Source: Planctomycetota bacterium (GTDB taxonomy: Bacteria > Planctomycetota > UBA1135 > UBA2386). Taken from it: a stretch of DNA of 13,484 nucleotides. The DNA is taken from NCBI GenBank assembly GCA_947455805.1, contig CANGSN010000037.1, positions 1 through 13,484 on the forward strand. Reading direction: 5' to 3'. The position numbers and the translations under genes are program-made. Under the pieces are notes generated by a model, which saw only the letters and a list, made by a program, of their open reading frames with translations, made no database searches and was not told where the DNA came from. Of the stretch, positions 1 to 5,640 are shown one piece after another (positions within the stretch are counted from its first letter, which is position 1; every line of letters begins with the position of its first letter).

Positions 1-185
1 ACCGAGACCTGCTGCACCCGGCGCGCTGGCCGGGTCCGATGGGCAGCGACGAGAACGCCGTCGCGGCGACGCGACTGCGCCGCGAAGTCGCCGCCATGCG
101 CTTGTCGACGACCTGGCGTCTCGGCGAACTGCTCGTGGAGCCGGCGGTGCGAATGCTGCAGATGGTGCGCCGCCGCGTCCGGTGA
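1..185 (+). CDS. C-terminal end of a protein with a glycosyltransferase-type tail (partial)
   Basis: This is the 3' end of a gene that begins before the window. Frame 3 is open from position 3 to the TGA at 183-185, giving about 60 residues. The visible end contains the stretch STTWRLGELLVEP followed by a basic run ending in RRRVR. The same pattern (STWRLG-x-x-L-x-x-P, preceded by a short helical LRxE-type segment) ends the protein on the opposite strand at 196-2253. Tails of the form SWxWRLxxPLR are common at the C-termini of bacterial surface-polysaccharide glycosyltransferases, where they are thought to form an amphipathic, membrane-near helix. I infer that this gene is also a glycosyltransferase or related glycan enzyme. 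No catalytic part is visible, so the exact product is unknown. It converges on the next gene with only 10 bases between the stop codons. Confidence 0.7.
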   Translation, partial: RDLLHPARWPGPMGSDENAVAATRLRREVAAMRLSTTWRLGELLVEPAVRMLQMVRRRVR

Positions 186-195
186 AGGCGACCGC

Positions 196-2253
196 TCAGG
201 CCGAAGAGTCGTGCTGACGACCGCCGCGGCGCAGCAGGTCGAGTGGTTTCGTCAGCATGCGGCCGAGGCGCCACGTCCACGAGCTGCGCAGGTCGCGCAG
301 CTGCTGCTGCAGGCGGGCGACCTCTGCCTCGGCGGCTCCCGCCGCCTGCGTTGCAGCGTGGGGGACTGTCGCGACGGCCTTCACGAGCACCTGGTCGATG
401 GCCCGCGCCGCGGCGTCGCCGGTGGTCGTCACGCGCGCGACGAATCGTGCTCCGAGTCCGATGATCTCGCTCCGTTCGTTCGCGCGGCGGGTCACGTCGG
501 CGAATCGTGTCCAGTCGTCGGCGCTCGTGATCACTGGCAGCGGCGCGTACCTCGTGAGATCCTGACCGTAGCCGACGACCGCGACGGGCGTGCCGCATCG
601 CGCGGCATCGAGCGCCACCGTCGACGGGGTGGTGATCACGAGATCCGCGATCGCGAACAGCTCGGGTCCTTGCCACTGACGCCATTCGGGGCTGTTGGGA
701 TCGGCGATGACGAGGTTCGGCGCGCGCGGCAGTTCGCCGCGGAACCGCGAGGTGAGGAACGCGCCGGCCGGATGCGGGCGCACGAACCAGGTCGTGTCGG
801 GCTGCACCCGCGCTGCGGCGGCCAGGTCGGCGAGGAAGCGCTCGCGGTAGGCATCGTCGAACCGGTGCCAGTGCAGGTTCTCGAGCACCGCGACGAATCG
901 CTCGCGCCCGCTCGGGCGTTGCAGGCGGCCGCGTGCGGGCAGCAGCTCCTTGAAGCAACCGACCGGGAGGCAGCGCGCGCGCGTCGACGGGTCGGCGCGC
1001 TCGTCGAGCAGCGACGTCGGTCCCCAGGTCAGGATGGCATCGGACAGGAACTGCGTGTTGGCCGGCGTGTGCACATGGTCGAACCATGTCAGACCGACGT
1101 TCTCGAAGCCGTGTTGCAGGGTGAACGTCGGGATGCCACGACCCTTCGCTGCGGCGGTGAGGGCATGGGCCGCAGCATGCGGGCGGGCCGAGGACTCGGT
1201 CGCGGTGATCAGCGCCGAGATGCCGTCGAGCAGCGTCAGTCTCGCGCGCTGGAAGTCCTCGAGGCTCGCGGTGTACCACATCAAGCCCCGCCGCAGCAGC
1301 TGCTCCTTCAGTTGTGGCACCTTGGCGAGCAGGGTGGAGTCGACCACGAGCCGCGCATCGACCCCCGGGCGTCGTCGCGCTTCGACGAGCAGCGGCACGA
1401 GCAGGTCGACGTCGGTGACCAGCTGCAGGTGGAAGAGCAGCGTGTGGCGCGGCGGCACGAACGGCTGCGGCGGCGTGAGCTCGGGCGTTTTCGCGGCGCT
1501 CGTTCCCGTGCTGCGCACGAAGCGCAACAGGTCGGCGTGCACGAGGCCCTTGCGCACGCCACTCTCGATCTGCTCCCGCGTCACCATGCCGGCGGCGATC
1601 GCCTCTTCGAGGTGCTGATCCCAGACGGCGCCGTGAGGATTGGTGCGACACTTCCACGGCTGGGTCGGCACCACGGTGTAGTGGATGTTCTTGGTGGTGC
1701 CCGGGACGTAGTTCTCGAGCGAGTTCCACTCGGTCGCGAGCCTGTGGTCGATGGCGTCCGGGGCGACGATGCACATGTCGTACATCAGCTGCTGATAGCT
1801 GTAGCGCCCCTCGTCCAGTCCACGGATCACGTCGCGCACGTCCCAATGCAGGCGCTCGCAGTCGAGCAACATGACTGCGTAGTGCCGCCCCGTCTTGAAC
1901 ATCGGATTGTTGCGCCAGTCTGGCGGTGGCTCGCCTTGCCACGTGCACAGCAGCGTCTGGTCGTCGAACGGGATGCGCCAAAGCTCGGCGATGTCGGTGA
2001 ACACCAACATGTCAGCGTCGAGATAGAGCGCGCGGTCGCGATAGCCGCAGCGTTGCGGGATCGTGAAGCGGCAGAACGAGAACCCGGTTCGGGGCCTGTT
2101 CTTGTGGTCCTTCGGCATCGGCATGCCGTCGACGGTCATGCGATGGAACTCGACCGGCCGCGAGGCGTGCTTCCGGATCGAGTACTCGAGCACGTTGGTC
2201 GCGAGGATCTGCGACTCATCGGTGCCGACGAAAACGCGCATGGGTTCGGTCAT
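196..2253 (-). CDS. Two-domain glycosyltransferase: GT8-like GT-A domain fused to a GT-B-like domain
   Basis: The 685-residue protein is read from ATG at 2253. The frame stays open to 2472, but that extra N-terminus is Arg/Ser/Pro-rich and looks non-coding, so the ATG just before the β-strand RVFVGTD was chosen; a second ATG at 2241 is also possible. Residues 5 to about 245 resemble GT8-type GT-A enzymes: nucleotide-binding start RVFVGTDESQ, DxD motif in YLDADMLVF (Asp79, Asp81), and HYTVVPTQPW near 191. Residues about 270-640 look like a GT-B or CDP-glycerol-transferase-like fold, with TLQHGF near 378-383, LTWGP near 408-412 and a later RPHP. The end has a coiled RLQQQLRDL segment and the tail SSWTWRLGRML. 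The protein probably adds one or two sugars, or a sugar plus a polyol phosphate, to a surface glycan at the inner membrane. Substrates cannot be read from the sequence. No convincing ribosome binding site is seen. Confidence 0.85.
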   Translation of the reverse strand: MTEPMRVFVGTDESQILATNVLEYSIRKHASRPVEFHRMTVDGMPMPKDHKNRPRTGFSFCRFTIPQRCGYRDRALYLDADMLVFTDIAELWRIPFDDQTLLCTWQGEPPPDWRNNPMFKTGRHYAVMLLDCERLHWDVRDVIRGLDEGRYSYQQLMYDMCIVAPDAIDHRLATEWNSLENYVPGTTKNIHYTVVPTQPWKCRTNPHGAVWDQHLEEAIAAGMVTREQIESGVRKGLVHADLLRFVRSTGTSAAKTPELTPPQPFVPPRHTLLFHLQLVTDVDLLVPLLVEARRRPGVDARLVVDSTLLAKVPQLKEQLLRRGLMWYTASLEDFQRARLTLLDGISALITATESSARPHAAAHALTAAAKGRGIPTFTLQHGFENVGLTWFDHVHTPANTQFLSDAILTWGPTSLLDERADPSTRARCLPVGCFKELLPARGRLQRPSGRERFVAVLENLHWHRFDDAYRERFLADLAAAARVQPDTTWFVRPHPAGAFLTSRFRGELPRAPNLVIADPNSPEWRQWQGPELFAIADLVITTPSTVALDAARCGTPVAVVGYGQDLTRYAPLPVITSADDWTRFADVTRRANERSEIIGLGARFVARVTTTGDAAARAIDQVLVKAVATVPHAATQAAGAAEAEVARLQQQLRDLRSSWTWRLGRMLTKPLDLLRRGGRQHDSSA

Positions 2254-2567
2254 TGGGCTGGGGCCGCGTTGCCTTGCAATCGGCCTGGATGCTAGGGGGT
2301 GGTGCAACGATGGAACACCATTCTCGGGAGCCGGTCGGCGTGCGGTGGCAGGCCGTTCCGGGCGACAGGGTGTCTGGAACCTCTGCGGCGAACGCGCTCG
2401 CGAGCGGCCAGAACGGCTCGAGGCGCTGGGCGAGGAACTCCTGCACGTTCCGTAGCCGTGCGTGCGAGGCACGCCATGGGTAGTCTGGCGTACGCGCCGC
2501 GTGCTCGGCCGTCGGTGATCCTCGTGTGTGGGGACGCCGGGCCTGCGACCGCACGCGCGAGATCCGC
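2254..2567. other. 314-bp spacer between divergent glycosyltransferase and methyltransferase genes
   Basis: This stretch separates two divergent starts (2253 minus, 2568 plus) and should carry promoters for both. I see no clear -35/-10 pair and no strong ribosome binding site on either strand. One minus-strand frame (about 2480 down to 2330) reads like coding sequence, for example NVQEFLAQRLEPFWPL with G/C-ending codons. However, it has no good start and runs out of frame into the glycosyltransferase gene. It may be the remnant of a gene or chance at this base composition. Confidence 0.4.
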
Positions 2568-2819
2568 ATGCACCTGCACTACCTGATCGACAAGAAGAAC
2601 CGCAACTGTGTCGTCACGGAGGGCGTGGTCGCCGCCGAGCGCACGATCGACGGCGAGCTGTGGTTGGGCGCGTTGCTGCCGGCTGGCAAGTCCAATCGCA
2701 TCGTGCTGCCGCGCGCGTCCGACCATCCGCACATCCAGACCGGCGTCGACGATCCGTGCTGGTTGGCGATCGCAGGCGGCAAGTTCGGCAAGGACTCGGC
2801 GCGCCTGCGGCTCTCCTTC

Positions 2820-2853
2820 GTCGTCGGAGGTGACGTGTCGTCGGAGGTGACGT
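2820..2853. repeat. Perfect 17-bp tandem duplication causing a frameshift
   Basis: The unit gtcgtcggaggtgacgt occurs twice, head to tail, at 2820-2836 and 2837-2853 with no mismatch. Because 17 is not a multiple of three, the second copy shifts the methyltransferase gene from frame 3 to frame 2. With one copy the frame is continuous through both halves. The perfect identity suggests a recent event. Confidence 0.95.
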
Positions 2854-2857
2854 CGTG
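2843..2857 (+). promoter_or_regulatory. Shine-Dalgarno-like GGAGGTGA before an internal GTG
   Basis: GGAGG at 2843-2847 stands 7 bases before GTG 2855-2857, the first possible start of the downstream half of the broken methyltransferase. It is one of the few good ribosome-binding sequences in the window. It lies inside the second copy of the 17-bp repeat; the first copy carries the same motif at 2826-2830. Within the undamaged gene these bases simply encode Gly-Gly-Asp, so the match may be coincidental. Confidence 0.4.
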
Positions 2858-3694
2858 CATCGAGAGTTCAAGCTCGTCGCAGGTGTGCCGACGATGCTGC
2901 GCTTGCCGAGCCTGTTCGATCTCCCCGACCCGTTCGCTTGCGCGGACCTCGTGCTCGAAGTGGACCGTGCCGCGGTGGACGTCTTCGTCGGTTCGAGTCG
3001 GCGCGTGCCGCGCGATTCGCTCTTGCGCCTCGCCCGCGGCGTCGGCGTCGAGATCGGGCCGGGGCCGCGGCCGCAGGTGCACAACAGCCGGACCACGCAG
3101 GTCACGTACGTCGAGGAGATGCCTGCCGAGCGTTGGCTCGAGATGTACAAGGACGATGTCGACGCCGGCGCCTGGGATCGCTGTGGCTACAAGCTCGGCA
3201 AGGCGCACGATCTCCCGGTCGCCGACGGCTCGCTCGACTTCGTCTTCTCGAGCCATGTGCTCGAGCACTTGTGGAATCCGCTGGGCCACCTCGACCATTG
3301 GCGTCGCAAGTTGAAGCCCGGTGGACTCGTTCTGGTGGTGGTTCCGGCAGCGGACGGCACCAAGGACTTCATGCTGGCGCCGACGTCCTTGGAGCAACTC
3401 GCCGAAGAGCACCGTAGCGGTCGCTTCGACGTGCCGCTCTCCTCCTACCAGCGTTGGGTGAGGGAGCACCGCTTCCTCGGGGACCAGGATGCGTTGGCGC
3501 GCCAGCGATTCGCCGAGCGATACTCGATCCACGTGCACGTCTACGATTGGGTGACGATCACCAACCTGCTCCGCCATTGCGTCGCGAGGCACGGTTACGC
3601 GTCGTTCCGCATCCAATACAAACGGAACTCGAAGGACATGATCTTCGCGCTGAAGGCGGATGGCGCGAAGTCCGAGCGAGAGGCTGGTGCGTGA
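2855..3694 (+). CDS. Class I SAM-dependent methyltransferase, intact catalytic part of the broken gene
   Basis: From GTG 2855 the frame encodes 279 residues and could be made on its own from the GGAGG 7 bases upstream. Visible motifs are motif I, GVEIGPGPRP at residues 64-73, for SAM binding; the post-I to motif IV region with DGSLDFVFSSHVLEHLWNP around 125-142; and LKPGGLVLVVVP just after it, typical of methyltransferase type 11 proteins. The C-terminus has HVHVYDWVTITNLL and ends in a charged tail. The first 60 residues (HREFKLVAG…LEVDRAAVDVFVGSSRR) look like the end of the β-domain begun in the other frame rather than a natural N-terminus. This suggests truncation, not an original start. 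The substrate is unknown. Its neighbours suggest glycan or glycolipid methylation. Confidence 0.65.
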   Translation: MHREFKLVAGVPTMLRLPSLFDLPDPFACADLVLEVDRAAVDVFVGSSRRVPRDSLLRLARGVGVEIGPGPRPQVHNSRTTQVTYVEEMPAERWLEMYKDDVDAGAWDRCGYKLGKAHDLPVADGSLDFVFSSHVLEHLWNPLGHLDHWRRKLKPGGLVLVVVPAADGTKDFMLAPTSLEQLAEEHRSGRFDVPLSSYQRWVREHRFLGDQDALARQRFAERYSIHVHVYDWVTITNLLRHCVARHGYASFRIQYKRNSKDMIFALKADGAKSEREAGA

Positions 3695-3823
3695 CTGGCG
3701 CGGACCGTTTCGGAGAGGGAGGGACGGCCGCCTTCGAACACCGTGCGTCGCCGCGATCGCGCCCGACCGCGAGGATCCGCGCGTCCAGATCCCGGGTGCG
3801 GCTCGTGGTTGCTGCGCGGGCGA

Positions 3824-4696
3824 TCAGCCGAGCGCGGCTTCCTTCGCCGGCGGCGCCTCTCGGGCGATGAGTTCGTGCAGGTGAGCGAGCGCCCGACGGG
3901 CTCGCCACTGCGGAAACAACCAAGGGTGGCTGCGAGGGGCGAGGAATGCATCCCAGAACGGCTGCATCAGGCGCTTGCGCAGGCCCTTGAAGTGCACCAC
4001 CAACCGTCCCGGCAGGCCATCGCCGATCGCGTCGAGTCGGTTCTCGGGTGAGAAGTTGTAGGTGTCGCACGGCAACAGCCGGATGCGACAGCCGTCCTTG
4101 ACCACCATTTCGCGTCGGGCGAGTTCGTCGTGGTTGAGTCCGACGCAATCCTGCAGCGCGAGTTGGTCGCCGTACCATGCGCCTTTGCCCTCCGTGGCGA
4201 AGCGCTCGGCATAGGTTCGCACGAATCGCGCGAAGAACGCCTTCGACACCTCGGGGCGACGGTTGTGCAGTACGAGCAGCCCGCCGTTGAGAGGCATCGT
4301 GCTGGACGGTCGCCACGTCACGCCGACGTCGAAGTCCTCGTCGAACAGCGGGCGCAGCGAGCCGTTGAGCAAGATGTCGGAATCGAGCAGCACGAGCGGT
4401 CGACTGAAGTCGTCGGCGTCGACGAACGCCGCCTGCGCCAGCGACCGCGACAACATCAGCGACTTGTGGTCGACCGGGCCGTCGACGCGCTGCACCGGGC
4501 CGCGGATGCCGCCGATCCCTGTCGTGCGATCGGTCAGCAGCACGCAGTGCGCCGTCGGGTGGGTGAGGCGAACCGAGCGGAACAGCAGGTCGAGCATGCG
4601 CCGGTATCCGGCGGTGTCGAGGTTCGCATTCGGATGGGCACCGGTGACCCCGGCCGGGCGATCGGCGTGGAAGCTGACGAAGACTGGGTCGGACAC
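3824..4696 (-). CDS. GT-A fold (GT8-like) glycosyltransferase
   Basis: The 290-residue protein starts at GTG 4696 (MSDPVFVSFHADRP). The frame is open much further upstream, but the next ATG (4816) overlaps the divergent gene and the sequence there lacks protein character, so GTG was preferred. No ribosome binding site is evident. Features of a nucleotide-sugar transferase are PVFVSFH at the first β-strand (4-10), a conserved HKSLMLSRS near 77-85, the DxD motif in LVLLDSDILL (Asp105, Asp107), PLNGGLLVLH at 135-144, WYGDQLALQDC at 174-184 and VVHFKGLRK at 234-241. The order DxD, NGG, GDQ, HFKG matches GT8 and related galactosyl-/glucosyltransferases. It probably adds one sugar to a surface glycan in the cytoplasm or at the membrane face. 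It converges on the broken methyltransferase, with a 129-bp gap, and diverges from the next methyltransferase. Confidence 0.85.
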   Translation of the reverse strand: MSDPVFVSFHADRPAGVTGAHPNANLDTAGYRRMLDLLFRSVRLTHPTAHCVLLTDRTTGIGGIRGPVQRVDGPVDHKSLMLSRSLAQAAFVDADDFSRPLVLLDSDILLNGSLRPLFDEDFDVGVTWRPSSTMPLNGGLLVLHNRRPEVSKAFFARFVRTYAERFATEGKGAWYGDQLALQDCVGLNHDELARREMVVKDGCRIRLLPCDTYNFSPENRLDAIGDGLPGRLVVHFKGLRKRLMQPFWDAFLAPRSHPWLFPQWRARRALAHLHELIAREAPPAKEAALG

Positions 4697-4794
4697 GGCA
4701 GGCGAGAAGGGTATGGGGCAGCCCGCATGCTGGCAACTTGGGGCTGGCGGGGTGCCGGCGTCGTCCGGTTGGGCGTGGACATCCCCAGGTTGCC

Positions 4795-4809
4795 GGCGGA
4801 GGATCCGCC
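4795..4809 (+). promoter_or_regulatory. Small hairpin holding the GGAGGA ribosome-binding sequence
   Basis: GGCGGA (4795-4800), GGA (4801-4803) and TCCGCC (4804-4809) form a 6-bp stem with a 3-base loop immediately before the methyltransferase start at 4815. The only Shine-Dalgarno-like sequence, GGAGGA at 4798-4803, lies in the stem and loop, with a rather long spacing of 11 bases to the ATG. Folding would hide it and could lower or regulate translation. A GC-rich 15-base palindrome could also arise by chance. Confidence 0.35.
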
Positions 4810-4814
4810 CCGCC

Positions 4815-5606
4815 ATGGAACCCGAAGCGACGCCGAGCGACGAGAACGCCCGCCTCCCGACGAAATTCGTCGACCACCTGTCGGACGACGAACTCGCGCA
4901 ACTCAACCGGCTGCTGCCGTGGCACTGCTTCACGCTCGACGGACGCGGTCGGCGCTTCGGCGTCGCCGCGTCGGCCACCAAACGCAACACGCCGCAGCAG
5001 ATCCCCGATCGCCGTACGCTGCTGCTCGAACGGCGGTTCCCGCTGGCCGGCCGCTCCGTGCTCGAGATCGGTTGCTTCGAGGGCGTGCACACGGTCGGGC
5101 TCGCGCAGCGCGCCGAACGCGTCGTCGCGATCGACAGCCGCATCGAGAACGTCGTCAAGACGATCGTGCGCACCTGGAGCTTCGGCCACCACGTGACGGC
5201 GTTCCAGTGCGACGTCGAGCAGCCGGACCAGTTCGCGTTGGTGCCCACGGTCGACGTCGTGCACCACATCGGCGTGCTCTACCACCTCGTCGATCCGATC
5301 GCGCACCTGCAGTTGCTGCTGCCGAAGACTCGGCACCTGCTGATGCTCGACACCCACATTGCCGCCGAGGGGGAGGCGACGGCGACCTACACGTCCGGCG
5401 GCCGCAGCTATCCGTACCGCCACTACAAGGAAGGGGGCCGCGCCGACGCGTTCGCGGGCATGTACGACCACGCCAAGTGGTTGTCGATCGAGGTGCTGAC
5501 CGGCTTCCTGCGCGAGTCGGGCTTCGCCGACGTCGAGGTCGCCGAGATGCGGCAGGAGCGCAACGGTCTGCGCACGCTGCTCTTCGCCCGGCGCACGCAG
5601 GGCTGA
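4815..5606 (+). CDS. SAM-dependent methyltransferase, CmoB/DUF1698-like
   Basis: The 263-residue protein starts at ATG 4815. The N-terminal part carries LPWHCFTLDGRGRRFG and TPQQIPDRRTLLLERRF, followed by a Rossmann methyltransferase domain: motif I VLEIGCFEG at 82-90, acidic residue Asp107 in RVVAIDS, FQCDVEQ as motif III, and VVHHIGVLYHLVDPIAHL around 138-155. The GVLYHxxDPxxHL pattern is shared with the tRNA cmo5U34 synthase CmoB and the DUF1698 methyltransferases. CmoB itself is longer and binds carboxy-SAM, and I cannot see its carboxy-SAM site here. Given the GT neighbours I favour a role in glycan or small-molecule methylation over tRNA modification. The gene diverges from the GT8-like gene (118-bp gap) and converges on the signalling gene, 34 bases away. 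Confidence 0.85.
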   Translation: MEPEATPSDENARLPTKFVDHLSDDELAQLNRLLPWHCFTLDGRGRRFGVAASATKRNTPQQIPDRRTLLLERRFPLAGRSVLEIGCFEGVHTVGLAQRAERVVAIDSRIENVVKTIVRTWSFGHHVTAFQCDVEQPDQFALVPTVDVVHHIGVLYHLVDPIAHLQLLLPKTRHLLMLDTHIAAEGEATATYTSGGRSYPYRHYKEGGRADAFAGMYDHAKWLSIEVLTGFLRESGFADVEVAEMRQERNGLRTLLFARRTQG

Positions 5607-5612
5607 CGGGCG

Positions 5613-5635
5613 CGGCGGTCGACGTTCGTCCGCCG
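5613..5635. terminator. Hairpin between convergent gene ends, possible two-way terminator
   Basis: CGGCGG (5613-5618) pairs with CCGCCG (5630-5635). After one T·T mismatch, CGA (5620-5622) pairs with TCG (5626-5628) around a CGT loop. The hairpin sits exactly in the 34-base gap between the stop codons at 5606 (plus) and 5641 (minus), where a terminator for both genes is expected. There is no T-run on either side, so it would be a non-canonical, U-poor terminator. Confidence 0.5.
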
Positions 5636-5640
5636 GGGGA

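Larger units (their letters stand above)
2568..3694 (+). pseudogene. SAM-dependent methyltransferase gene, frameshifted by a 17-bp duplication
   Basis: Two adjacent frames make up one protein. Frame 3 from ATG 2568 (MHLHYLIDKKNRNC...) encodes about 85-90 residues of a β-rich N-terminal domain up to LRLSFVVGGD. Frame 2 then continues with HREFKLVAGVPTMLRLP and a class I methyltransferase domain. Between them lies a perfect 17-bp tandem duplication at 2820-2853. Removing one copy joins the frames with no other change (…FVVGGDVVHREFKL…) and gives a 369-residue protein. An upstream GTG at 2526 is an alternative start. The methyltransferase belongs to the type 11 group seen in glycan clusters and may have methylated a sugar or lipid-linked intermediate, which is an inference. 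The defect may be a real mutation, a reversible slip between one and two copies, or an assembly error. The gene diverges from the glycosyltransferase upstream. Confidence 0.8.

Noticed and set aside
211..2295. Plus-strand open frame of about 690 codons opposite the two-domain glycosyltransferase
   Set aside because: Its translation is Arg/Gly/His-rich without motifs, while the other strand carries clear glycosyltransferase motifs. High G+C creates long antisense frames.
2858..3314. Continuation of the first methyltransferase frame beyond the duplication
   Set aside because: After the repeat this frame becomes Ser/Arg/Cys-rich, while the frame-2 reading has methyltransferase motifs. It is open only by base composition.
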